IMG/VR virus record: IMGVR_UViG_3300037083_000054
Coordinates: 1 to 64,000 of that record
Source of the DNA: a virus
Strand: one strand, 5' to 3'
Length of the DNA: 64,000 nt
The notes under the pieces are model-generated. The model was given only the letters and a program-made list of their open reading frames with translations, made no database searches and was not told the origin of the DNA. Shown piece after piece: positions 56,811 through 64,000 of this stretch. The stretch's first letter is position 1. Every line of letters starts with the position of its first letter. Both the position numbers and the translations under genes were made by a program.

Positions 56811-56879
56811 TGGATGATGTAGGATTCGAACCCACGCCGCAGGATTTACATCCCCGTTCTACCGCTGAACTAATCATCC
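56811..56879 (-). tRNA. short tRNA (possible anticodon GTA)
   Basis: Acceptor GGATGAT/ATCATCC with A discriminator, D-arm GTTC...GAAC, and T-arm GTGGG TTCGAAT CCTAC are all good. The anticodon arm is one base short; the best fold gives loop ATGTAAA (anticodon GTA). 69 nt, class I size. Confidence 0.65.
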
Positions 56880-56974
56880 GTCGGCAGTTCTCTCAATCAT
56901 CATCTCGAAGGCAAATGACAACGCCAGATACACACTGCCAATCTCTCTGGCTCTCTCACGGTTTGTTCAATTCA

Positions 56975-57131
56975 GTTGTCACGGCAGGATTCGAACCTGC
57001 ATCACGCTTAGTCCACGGTCCGCATACGCGGTTACGCTGCTGCTCTCGCTGTGATTTAGGCAGGTCCGCCTTGGATTGAGCATCACCAAAGTTATCCCGC
57101 CGCGTCTCTACCAGTTCCGCCACATGACAAC
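56975..57131 (-). tRNA. tRNA-like gene with about 70-nt insertion
   Basis: GTTGTCATG at the 5' end pairs over 9 bp with CGTGACAAC at the 3' end, a Leu/Ser-type D-arm follows (TGGCGGAACTGGTAGAG) and a good T-arm precedes the end (GCAGG TTCGAAT CCTGC). Total length is 157 nt, so an intron-like insertion of about 70 nt or a fusion of two tRNAs is present. The anticodon cannot be assigned. Confidence 0.5.
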
Positions 57132-57165
57132 GGATGCCGTTTTCCATCGACTCATTTTCCGGCTG

Positions 57166-57441
57166 TCACAACAGTTGACGATTGCCCACTTCAATGACTT
57201 GTTCAGCGATCGCCTTACCGCCGCCAAATACGAAGCCCCCAAGTTCTCTGCCAGCATCGGGCCGACTATTGAAGACACGACTGAGAATGATTCCGCACAA
57301 TTCGAGTAATTCATGACAAGCCCGCAATTCCGTGGCACTGAGCGGGACATGATCGTCTTGAGCGATGAGATGTTCAATGACGTCATCGCATTCGCGAAGC
57401 TTACTAAGCGTTCCGCGAAATCGCCAGTTGTCATGATGCAT
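57166..57441 (-). CDS. hypothetical protein (91 aa)
   Basis: Start 57441 behind AAAGGAGACTCAG. Helical start (TLSKLRECDDVIEHLIAQDD) and a Gly-rich end (GRELGGFVFGGGKAIAEQVI). Unrecognised; coupled to the regulator gene upstream. Confidence 0.6.
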   Translation of the reverse strand: MHHDNWRFRGTLSKLRECDDVIEHLIAQDDHVPLSATELRACHELLELCGIILSRVFNSRPDAGRELGGFVFGGGKAIAEQVIEVGNRQLL

Positions 57442-57757
57442 TCTGAGTCTCCTTTGGGGCAGGCGATCCCGGCTTCTCTCGCGGCGAAATGCCGAGTCTC
57501 CGCAGCCGATCATTCAATGTTCTCGGAGCAATCGCCAATTGACGACACATTTCCATTCGATTCCCGCCGCACCGATGATATGCCGATCGAATCGCGGCAT
57601 CTTCGAGTTCCTGCAATGTTGCGGTCGGATTTCCGAGCATCGCTTGATCCTGAAGGAACTCAATCTCTCGCAGTAAATCCAAGATAGTCAACGACTTCGT
57701 ATCACTTGAAGCACTATGCGTGAATCGAATATGCTCGATTATTTCCTTTGTCATCAT
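57431..57757 (-). CDS. Fis/NtrC C-terminal-type HTH protein (108 aa)
   Basis: Start at 57757 after GGGAGGAACAACGCG. The end LEDAAIRSAYHRCGGNRMEM, CRQLAIAPRTLNDRLRRLGI is the HTH_8 (Fis-like) domain of NtrC-type activators, here without any AAA+ domain. Likely a stand-alone DNA-binding regulator. Confidence 0.8.
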   Translation of the reverse strand: MMTKEIIEHIRFTHSASSDTKSLTILDLLREIEFLQDQAMLGNPTATLQELEDAAIRSAYHRCGGNRMEMCRQLAIAPRTLNDRLRRLGISPREKPGSPAPKETQNAS

Positions 57758-57935
57758 CGCGTTGTTCCTCCCTGAAACGTGAAAGTTGAATAATATCCGG
57801 GTTCTCGCCGTTAATGGGGGCAAAGTCCTCCACGACCGGCAGGTTCACCACCGCTATCATCAGCCAAAGACACCCGAACATTGCAATGAACACAACGACG
57901 GAAAGCAGGATTTCGGCAGTCATTATGCCAAACAT
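57714..57935 (-). CDS. single-TM small protein (73 aa)
   Basis: One TM helix (EILLSVVVFIAMFGCLWLMI), acidic soluble tail. It overlaps the HTH gene by 44 bases. Palindrome 57959-57979 is just upstream. Confidence 0.55.
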   Translation of the reverse strand: MFGIMTAEILLSVVVFIAMFGCLWLMIAVVNLPVVEDFAPINGENPDIIQLSRFREEQRDDDKGNNRAYSIHA

Positions 57936-57958
57936 TTTGGACTCCTTTGCGAGTGAGA

Positions 57959-57979
57959 ATAAATCAATGGTTGATTTAT
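57959..57979. promoter_or_regulatory. ATAAATCAA-TGG-TTGATTTAT palindrome
   Basis: Same outer arms (ATAAAT/ATTTAT) and length as the dispersed palindrome but a different inner part. Lies 24 bases before the minus gene start 57935, so it may be an operator of this divergent region. Confidence 0.5.
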
Positions 57980-58215
57980 CGGCGATTCAGTCATTCCGCA
58001 TCAGGCATTTCCTTCTGACGGGCAACCCAACTGGGAATCTCGCCCAAACTGGGCATGCATTAATTTAAACGACCGAAACCGCTTAGCGGATCATGAAAAT
58101 CTCTCATCTTTCGCAAAGTTTTTGTTTCTTGTATGCTTCATAGTTCTTATCGGCCCAGTGAAAACGAGTCGCGAATATGCCTTCTGGTGTGCTTGCGACT
58201 TTCGCCTTTTAATGG

Positions 58216-59904
58216 ATGCATGAAATGGATCTGGCCTCGAACCCGTATCTGTCTGGAATCAAAGTGCTCCAACGGAATTCCGATGGCGGAAACGATTGGG
58301 TCGCACCAAATTCGGGTCGATATCCGGTTTCGCACGTCACTACGTTTATGAATCAATACACCTCTCTCGCCCATGTTTACAGGGATTATGATGAAAGTTT
58401 GATCGATAGTCGTGAAAATGCCCGCTTCATGATGTTAAATTTGGGCATAAGGGAATGCCTCGACTCGAGGCGTCGTAGTGTCGCCCTTCTCAATTACCAC
58501 ATTGCTCCTGAAGACGACAAATCACCGCATCAAATCGAGTTTTGCCAACTCCTCGAAAAAGTCGTGAACAGGATCAAGAATTTTCAACAATATCGCGAGA
58601 GCATGCAGTTCGGAATTTGGTTCGGAAAACAAGGTTGCTGGCATCGCTTTTTGCCGCAAGTGTTTAATGGGAAAAGCATTTATGTGCCAAAAGGCCTCCA
58701 TCCAGACGACAATGGTTGGCGACCGCTTCATGGCGACAAGATTGTGTTTCGTCAATCGCGTCCTCTTATGGTCCCCGGTGCGTATGAAGGACAAATGGGG
58801 GTCCGTGTTGGATGGCTAGGCCATCAGCCTGGACAGGTTGTTAACCAACGATGGCGACTCGAAGCGACCGATTACGGTCTTGCCTATTTCCTTAATCCTG
58901 CCGAACGTCGATTGATGCTCATACATAAGCATCACCCATATGATGCCTCATTCGAAGACGGCTTACGAGCCGGGTCAATTCATGGCCTCGGAATTCGTTC
59001 GATTGTTTATTGGGAGTGGAAGCAAGCGACAGAAATTCAAGCGTTTCTTGTGGAATATCTTGAACGAATGGCGGGCGGCATTCAGATTTGGAAGTATCCA
59101 ATGGGGAATCGCCAAGCCGAAGCGAAAGCTCGGGAGGCGGCTGAGAACTATAACAGCGGACACGAACACATCATGCTTGTCCCAGTGCCCATCGGTGAAG
59201 CGGGCAATCAGTATGGTGTCGATGTCGTCGAGCCTGGATTCCAAGGCATTGAGACGATCCAGCACTTGATCAAGGATTACTTCAACGATCGCGTCAAGCG
59301 GTACATCTTGGGCCAGAAACTGAGTTCCGAAGCCGAAGCAACGGGCATGGGTTCCGGCGTCGCCGAGCTGCATATGGACACGCTGTTGCAGATCATCAAG
59401 AGCGATGCGACGGCCCATGAAGAAACGCTGACCGACGAATTGCTCGGGGCGATTATCAAGGTCAATGTCGACAAAAAGGTCTGGCATGATCCGGGATTCC
59501 GACCGCGATTCGTGTGCGAGACGGAAGAATCGGACATTGACAAGAAGTCGGAAGTCGTCTTGGCGTTCATGGGGCAGGGGATTAAGTTCCGCCTGCCTGA
59601 TATTTACGATTTGGTAGGGATGGCTCAGCCAGGACCGGACGACGAAGTCAATCCTGATGCTCCGCAGGGAGCGAAACCGGGTGAAGCGGGCTTGCCAAAA
59701 CCCGATGCGAAAACGAAAGAATCGGGTGATCCAAAGTCGCCTTCCGAGCGTTCTGAAAGCATAAAGGACGGCGAGGACTCGACCGCTCGTGACGATAATG
59801 CGGCGAATAACGGACATGCCGCGTCGCATATCCAAAGGTATAGTCGTCGGTTGCCGTTCTCCGTTCCGTCTGGTTGGAAACGACGACCGAAAACAGGGAA
59901 ATAA
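58216..59904 (+). CDS. portal protein, DUF935 (Mu gp29-like)
   Basis: 562 residues. KRYILGQKLSSEAEATGMGS, GVAELHMDTLLQIIKSDATA and the preceding IEYLE-like segment YWEWKQATEIQAFLVEYLERMA are hallmarks of DUF935 portals. The C-terminal 90 residues are low complexity and charged. The portal forms the dodecameric DNA gate to which TerL docks. The 280-bp upstream gap has no other gene; ATG 58225 is an alternative start. Confidence 0.92.
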   Translation: MHEMDLASNPYLSGIKVLQRNSDGGNDWVAPNSGRYPVSHVTTFMNQYTSLAHVYRDYDESLIDSRENARFMMLNLGIRECLDSRRRSVALLNYHIAPEDDKSPHQIEFCQLLEKVVNRIKNFQQYRESMQFGIWFGKQGCWHRFLPQVFNGKSIYVPKGLHPDDNGWRPLHGDKIVFRQSRPLMVPGAYEGQMGVRVGWLGHQPGQVVNQRWRLEATDYGLAYFLNPAERRLMLIHKHHPYDASFEDGLRAGSIHGLGIRSIVYWEWKQATEIQAFLVEYLERMAGGIQIWKYPMGNRQAEAKAREAAENYNSGHEHIMLVPVPIGEAGNQYGVDVVEPGFQGIETIQHLIKDYFNDRVKRYILGQKLSSEAEATGMGSGVAELHMDTLLQIIKSDATAHEETLTDELLGAIIKVNVDKKVWHDPGFRPRFVCETEESDIDKKSEVVLAFMGQGIKFRLPDIYDLVGMAQPGPDDEVNPDAPQGAKPGEAGLPKPDAKTKESGDPKSPSERSESIKDGEDSTARDDNAANNGHAASHIQRYSRRLPFSVPSGWKRRPKTGK

Positions 59905-59906
59905 TC

Positions 59907-60377
59907 ATGGATTTGATCGACCGCATTAGCCGAGCTAAATCAAACGACGATGTCGATCGCTATTCATTTGAGGAATCGAAACATCCTCGCGGCGACGGCG
60001 GAAAGTGGTCTGGAGTCGATCATGCCGCAAAAGCGGTCGAACACTCCAAGTCGGCAATGGATCGTCCGGCGAACTCAAAAGGCGACCCGAAGATTGTTGC
60101 GGGCTGGGCACACGAAGCGTCTGAGGATGCTCACGAGGCCACAAAATCGGCCACAGATGCCAAGTCCCATGAGAAAGCGGCAGCGGCTCACAAGTCAGCC
60201 GCGAGACTCCATGCTTCGAACGCCAAGTTTCATTATTACCATACAAATCCGATGTTGCATGAGGCTGCCGAAGATCACGAGAAGGCGGCTGACATCCATA
60301 GGACACTTCAGCAAAAGCACTCGGAAATGGCTGGCGGTCCGAAGATGGACAAGTTCGCAAACCGGACACTTTCATAG
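59907..60377 (+). CDS. post-portal structural-type protein, paralog 1 (156 aa)
   Basis: Starts MDLIDRISRAKSNDDVDRYS and has SKHPRGDGGKWS, a motif common in phage head-maturation/minor head proteins. Ala/His/Lys-rich helical remainder (ATKSATDAKSHEKAAAAHKS). The next two genes start in the same way. Confidence 0.65.
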   Translation: MDLIDRISRAKSNDDVDRYSFEESKHPRGDGGKWSGVDHAAKAVEHSKSAMDRPANSKGDPKIVAGWAHEASEDAHEATKSATDAKSHEKAAAAHKSAARLHASNAKFHYYHTNPMLHEAAEDHEKAADIHRTLQQKHSEMAGGPKMDKFANRTLS

Positions 60378-60396
60378 TCGATAAGGAATGTGAATC

Positions 60397-60918
60397 ATGG
60401 AACTGACAGACCGCATCAATCAAGCTCGATCGCAGTACGAAGTCGATCGCTATTCCTTCAACCCTGATCAGAAGCGGGACGAATCCGGGAAATGGTCAAA
60501 ATCCGAAGATGAATCGAACAGCGATTATCACAAAGCTCGCGACGAGGCAACTGAAGCCACTCGTGTATCTCATGTGCAGACGAAGGACGCCGTTACCTAT
60601 GCTCCGTGGCGATTCACAACCAAAGTTCTGTCGCCATCTATGCAAGAGGCTCTCGAAAAGCAGCGGTCAAACAAACCTGCCTATGAGTTTTCCTCGAACG
60701 CAATTGAAATGGCAAAGCGTGGTTATCACGGAATCGCGAGCGAGTTTCATCAAGCCGCCGCAGAAGACCATCAAAAAGCGATTGATGAACATCCTTGGGG
60801 CCGCGAGAAAGAACGCCATCATCTTGCGAAAAATGGCCATCTCGAAGCGTCCGAACTTCATCTCAAAGCACACGCCTTGCAGAAAAAGCGTGCGGCGGAC
60901 GATCGGCCTTCCGAGTAA
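60397..60918 (+). CDS. post-portal structural-type protein, paralog 2 (173 aa)
   Basis: Starts MELTDRINQARSQYEVDRYS and NPDQKRDESGKWSKSEDE, then a helical His/Glu-rich end (GIASEFHQAAAEDHQKAIDE). Sister of 59907-60377. Confidence 0.65.
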   Translation: MELTDRINQARSQYEVDRYSFNPDQKRDESGKWSKSEDESNSDYHKARDEATEATRVSHVQTKDAVTYAPWRFTTKVLSPSMQEALEKQRSNKPAYEFSSNAIEMAKRGYHGIASEFHQAAAEDHQKAIDEHPWGREKERHHLAKNGHLEASELHLKAHALQKKRAADDRPSE

Positions 60919-60945
60919 TAAATTTCGCCTGATTGGTATGTCTGG

Positions 60946-60964
60946 AAAATAACACGCTTATTTA
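60946..60964. promoter_or_regulatory. degenerate copy of the dispersed palindrome
   Basis: AAAATAAC ACG CTTATTTA: the right arm is exact, the left matches 6 of 8. 23 bases before ATG 60988. Confidence 0.4.
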
Positions 60965-60987
60965 TTTCGTTCAGGAATTTACGGCAA

Positions 60988-62838
60988 ATGAGCACAATCC
61001 GAGAGCGAATTCGTGGTGCGGTTGACTTGTATTCTTTTAATACAAACGAGAAGCGTGATGCTGATGGAAGATGGGCTTCCAGCGGCGATGCTCATTCGGA
61101 AGCCGAGCGAGCGAATTCCGTGTTCAGGAAGCATGAGCAACCGACCGCTTCTGCGTCCGTTGACGAGGATGGTTCGTACAAGGTCGAGCATCCCACGCAT
61201 GGGGAATTGACTTCGAACGAGATTGATAACCTGCATTCCGCCGCATCGGATGTCGATCGAGCCAACAAAGTGCTCTCGAAGCACGGCCATGAACCTCTGG
61301 CGACAATCGGCGACGACATGCAGACAACGCACGATCCTGACAACCTCGAAGATGCGAGCGATGAGGTCAAGCGAGCCAATAAGGTCTTCGAAAAGCACGG
61401 ACTGCCGGATCGAGCGAATCTGGAAAATGTGAGTGGTATGTTCGGCGATTACAACTCGTCAGTGGACGCCGACGAACTTGAGCAAGCCGACGCGGATCAC
61501 GAGAAGGTCAAGAGGATCTTCGAAAAGCACGGGATTGACCCAAAGCATTCCAGCATCACAAACGCGAACGGTTCGTGGGAGTCAAAACACAATCTCGACG
61601 ATATTGAGTCCCTGCATCAGGACATTTCGCGGGCCAACAAACGATTGGAAGCGATTGGGTTGAAACCGAATCTGAAGATGGCGATTCAGTTGGGGGAAGC
61701 TTACTCGCCGCATGATCTGGATGAAATCAATGACGCGATCGACGTTCTGAAGAAGTTCCGAGACAAGGAACGATATTCACGCCGCGAGGATCTATCGTCG
61801 ATTGTGCGGGCCAAATACGTTCTGCGGGATTTCGCGATTGACCGCTATGCCGAAGGTCACTGGATTACAGTTGAGCCATCTGGGACGCATATTGAGCTTG
61901 ATGGCAAAGGAAACGTTCTCAAAGGTCCGAACATCAATAAAAGTCCACACGGAACGCTTCCGCCTCCTGCTAAACCAAAAGTTAAGACTCCTATTCAAGA
62001 TCCAATGTTGCGAGGAACAACGCCGCTTCCGCCTCCTGCTAATAAGAAATTGCCGCCAGTTCCCGGACAAGAACCGCCATCCGCTCCATCATGGTTCAAA
62101 GGCGGCAAGAAAAGCGAAGTTTCCGCTCCCGGAAGCATGACTCATCGTTTGCGATCGGCAATGGAAAATCATGTTCACTCAGTTGTCCAGCCGAAGAAGG
62201 ATGAACACTTTGCGGAACATGCCCCCGAAGAAAAGGCAGCCTCCCAAATGACTCCCGATGAGCATCTCCGCAAAACCGTGGAAGACATCAAAAAGCGACT
62301 TGCCGCAAGCGTGAAGCAAGCGGTTGCCTCGCCATCAGCCGAGAAGCCCAAGCCGAAAAAGCTGACGGCCCAGATTGATCCGGAAACGACGAAAGCGGCC
62401 TTTGCTCCGAAAGCCAAACCGGAAAAGAAACCGGAGATGCCGAAACCGCAGTCGGTCGCTCCTGCCGCTCCAACTCCGCATACCGATTTCTCGCAAGATC
62501 GACTCGCTGTCAATCGAGCGAAATCAACAGGCGATACAGAACAAGCGAAACAACTTCAGTCCGTCTTGACGAACAAAATCGCAGCGGCAATGGGAATCGT
62601 TCAGACGTCAGCGAGTGCCATCAATGACTTTGAAGCACGGCTGCGGAATGGGGTCGCGAACTACGCGAAACGCAAGTCAGCGGTTGGCCAATTGGATCTG
62701 TTTTCCGGCGAGACTCGATCATCATCCAAAACACAATCGCACTTGGATTGGGACGAGAGTAAGCATCATCGGGGGCTTTGCCCATTTAATGGCACTTGCC
62801 CGAATAATGAAAGGTCTGCCCGTTTAATCGGTGCATGA
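60988..62838 (+). CDS. post-portal structural-type protein, paralog 3, 3' end replaced by element 3
   Basis: Starts IRERIRGAVDLYSFNTNEKR, DADGRWASSGD, like the two genes before. Repeats of KRANKVFEKHGL-type follow (four units), then RYAEGHWITVEPSGTHIELD, a Pro-rich region and a DWDESKHHRG near the end. That last motif should continue as in SKHPRGDGGKWS, but the element 3 end starts at 62774, so the final 20 residues come from the transposon. The genuine gene continues beyond. Confidence 0.75.
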   Translation: MSTIRERIRGAVDLYSFNTNEKRDADGRWASSGDAHSEAERANSVFRKHEQPTASASVDEDGSYKVEHPTHGELTSNEIDNLHSAASDVDRANKVLSKHGHEPLATIGDDMQTTHDPDNLEDASDEVKRANKVFEKHGLPDRANLENVSGMFGDYNSSVDADELEQADADHEKVKRIFEKHGIDPKHSSITNANGSWESKHNLDDIESLHQDISRANKRLEAIGLKPNLKMAIQLGEAYSPHDLDEINDAIDVLKKFRDKERYSRREDLSSIVRAKYVLRDFAIDRYAEGHWITVEPSGTHIELDGKGNVLKGPNINKSPHGTLPPPAKPKVKTPIQDPMLRGTTPLPPPANKKLPPVPGQEPPSAPSWFKGGKKSEVSAPGSMTHRLRSAMENHVHSVVQPKKDEHFAEHAPEEKAASQMTPDEHLRKTVEDIKKRLAASVKQAVASPSAEKPKPKKLTAQIDPETTKAAFAPKAKPEKKPEMPKPQSVAPAAPTPHTDFSQDRLAVNRAKSTGDTEQAKQLQSVLTNKIAAAMGIVQTSASAINDFEARLRNGVANYAKRKSAVGQLDLFSGETRSSSKTQSHLDWDESKHHRGLCPFNGTCPNNERSARLIGA

Positions 62839-62847
62839 AAAATTATC

Positions 62848-63183
62848 ATGGCCATGAAGCCTGAAGAACTATTCAATTTAGCCGTCACAGACAAGTTTCC
62901 CGACTATTTCCATCCAGGGCAAGGCGATTTGGTGCCAGACGATCTTCTGTCGGCCATGATTGTCCGCTGTGGCGCTCCAGATCTGGGCGGAAAAACGAAC
63001 AGTGCGCTTGAGGGTGGTGGGCTGGTGATCGATTACATTCCAAAAGGAATGCTTGGCGTCAAGCGGCTTGTGCTGAGTTTAAATGATTTGGGAATCAATG
63101 TTGTTATGTGTGATCACCTTCCAGAAGATAATGAGACCATTGTGGATTCAGTTCCACTAAATACCGCCGAACAGCATTCTTGA
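62848..63183 (+). CDS. hypothetical cargo protein (111 aa)
   Basis: ATG 62848 or 62854. PEELFNLAVTDKFPDYFHPG and GGLVIDYIPKGMLGVKRLVL suggest a mixed fold; unrecognised. Convergent with the next gene. Confidence 0.55.
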   Translation: MAMKPEELFNLAVTDKFPDYFHPGQGDLVPDDLLSAMIVRCGAPDLGGKTNSALEGGGLVIDYIPKGMLGVKRLVLSLNDLGINVVMCDHLPEDNETIVDSVPLNTAEQHS

Positions 63184-63721
63184 CGTGCGTCAGTTCATGA
63201 ATGTGGAAAGCCTGCTCGATTGGCGTTCCTTCGTGGTGATATCTCCATTTGGAGAATACTTCTGAGCAGTCGTTCAAAATCTGATCAATTGTCGCTTTCT
63301 GTTTTGGTTGTGTTGTATCTGAACAAAACTGAATGCGAACAAGATCTTTTGAACTATTCTCTTCATATAAAGCAGCAATCTTCTTCTGGCTGTTGGCTGT
63401 CATTTTCTGAAACAATTCGTTCAGTGGGTGTATTCGCTTGATAGATGTGTTTTCGCATTTGAGAACGGACTTGAAATACAACTCAACACAGAAAGCTGTT
63501 GCGACAACGAATGCTTTTAGAGTGGGAAGCCGTGTTTCAACTGTTGATCTTGGGTTTTTCTGATGTTCAACCCTCGCTGCTTCGAGACGATTCAGCGAGT
63601 CAGCGGCGAGAACCTCAGACGAATAGTCCCAATTGACCGCATTGGCAAATAACCCAATTCCAGTGTCGTATGGTTCTGTGTCGAGGGCCACATGGTAAAT
63701 CGTCATATTCGTTGAATCCAT
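63104..63721 (-). CDS. HEPN-like cargo protein (205 aa)
   Basis: Pattern ATAFCVELYFKSVLKCENTS...IHPLNELFQKMTANSQKKIA and SEVFSKWRYHHEG resembles HEPN-domain proteins that pair with nucleotidyltransferases or act as RNases. No R-x4-6-H motif as clean as in the 28599 gene. Cargo of element 3. Overlaps the convergent 62848 gene by 80 bases. Confidence 0.55.
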   Translation of the reverse strand: MDSTNMTIYHVALDTEPYDTGIGLFANAVNWDYSSEVLAADSLNRLEAARVEHQKNPRSTVETRLPTLKAFVVATAFCVELYFKSVLKCENTSIKRIHPLNELFQKMTANSQKKIAALYEENSSKDLVRIQFCSDTTQPKQKATIDQILNDCSEVFSKWRYHHEGTPIEQAFHIHELTHVKNAVRRYLVELNPQWSHYLLEGDHT

Positions 63722-63805
63722 AATTCGCGCGAACCATGTCCGATGTCATGACGTCTTAAGAATATCATGATTCAACATTTGACTCTCTTCGCCCCCACGC
63801 TCTAA

Positions 63806-63997
63806 TCACGACTTCTTTCGTGATTGCTCACGCCGAGCTTCTTCCAGCAGAATTTCCCTGGCCCAGGTAGATGTGTGACCATCTGCCGCCGCGTCGAGAA
63901 CTGTTCGCTCCTCTTTCGTGAGGCGAATACGCAGTTCTGCACTCTTGCGTGCCGCATCGGATTTGAAGGGCCGTCCCCGTTCTCGTTTGGTTTCCAT
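63806..63997 (-). CDS. ribbon-helix-helix regulator (63 aa)
   Basis: Basic start RERGRPFKSDAARKSAELRI followed by RLTKEERTVLDAAADGH and TSTWAREILLEEAR, an RHH pattern as in 50645 and 52552. Start at the window edge. Expected divergent transposase would be just outside. Confidence 0.75.
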   Translation of the reverse strand: METKRERGRPFKSDAARKSAELRIRLTKEERTVLDAAADGHTSTWAREILLEEARREQSRKKS

Positions 63998-64000
63998 ATT

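Larger units (their letters stand above)
62774..64000. mobile_element. cargo transposon, element 3, left end only
   Basis: GGCTTTGCCCATTTAAT matches the terminal repeat of element 2 with TGCCC in place of TGCAC, and three subterminal TGCCC(G/A)-(T/A)TTAAT-like copies follow within 60 bases. Contents: 62848-63183, a HEPN-like gene and an RHH gene; the transposase is expected beyond the window on the plus strand. Confidence 0.7.

Overview
The window reads as a large piece of a tailed-phage genome or prophage with Planctomycetota-like accessory genes. The phage assignment rests on a DUF935-type portal (58216-59904), a large terminase (43891-45852, minus), a small-terminase-like protein (36315-36941), a 1264-residue tail or fibre protein (20631-24425), and a replication set with SSB, ThyX, a DEAH helicase, two PD-(D/E)XK-type proteins and DUF3310. 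The planctomycete link is inference from style: zinc-ribbon plus single-TM proteins, an ECF sigma factor and SWIM-finger DDE transposases. I see no major capsid gene, so it probably lies outside the window.

Layout. 1-583: 3' end of a protein built of 27-bp repeats. 583-12426: a tightly overlapping plus-strand operon of replication and nucleotide genes and many small proteins. 12570-24604: a plus-strand block of membrane proteins, a papain-like peptidase interrupted by an intein, a zinc-ribbon/thioredoxin-like membrane protein, small coiled-coil and LamG-type proteins and the giant tail protein. 24917-27748: sigma factor, HNH protein, small structural-type protein and a DNA-binding protein. 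32929-36941: small early-type genes, several of them broken. 43663 down to 37472: a minus-strand operon of about 19 small genes. 47877 down to 43891: TerL (with an intein in its P-loop) and neighbours. 56723-57131: three tRNA-like genes. 57166-62773: regulators, the portal and downstream structural proteins.

This backbone is cut by a family of cargo-carrying transposons. Element 1 (28301-32708) has perfect 20-bp terminal inverted repeats and a perfect 9-bp target duplication; removing it restores a 78-codon phage gene in frame. Element 2 (47878-51783) has 17-bp terminal repeats and no target duplication, and abuts a truncated IS4-type transposase (51784-52316). Element 3 starts at 62774 and runs out of the window, truncating the third post-portal structural gene. 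They share modules: a SWIM-DDE transposase, a predicted antisense RNA with its own terminator over the transposase start, a divergent regulator with an inverted-repeat operator, zinc-ribbon membrane proteins and HEPN-like proteins.

The most novel-looking items are this transposon family with its antisense RNAs, a structured leader RNA of about 115 nt present in two copies (48468-48582 minus, 56006-56121 plus), a dispersed 19-bp palindrome (consensus TAAATAAGCSGCTTATTTA) at gene-cluster boundaries, and two mini-inteins placed exactly in active-site motifs. All calls were made by reading the sequence; no searches or folding programs were run.
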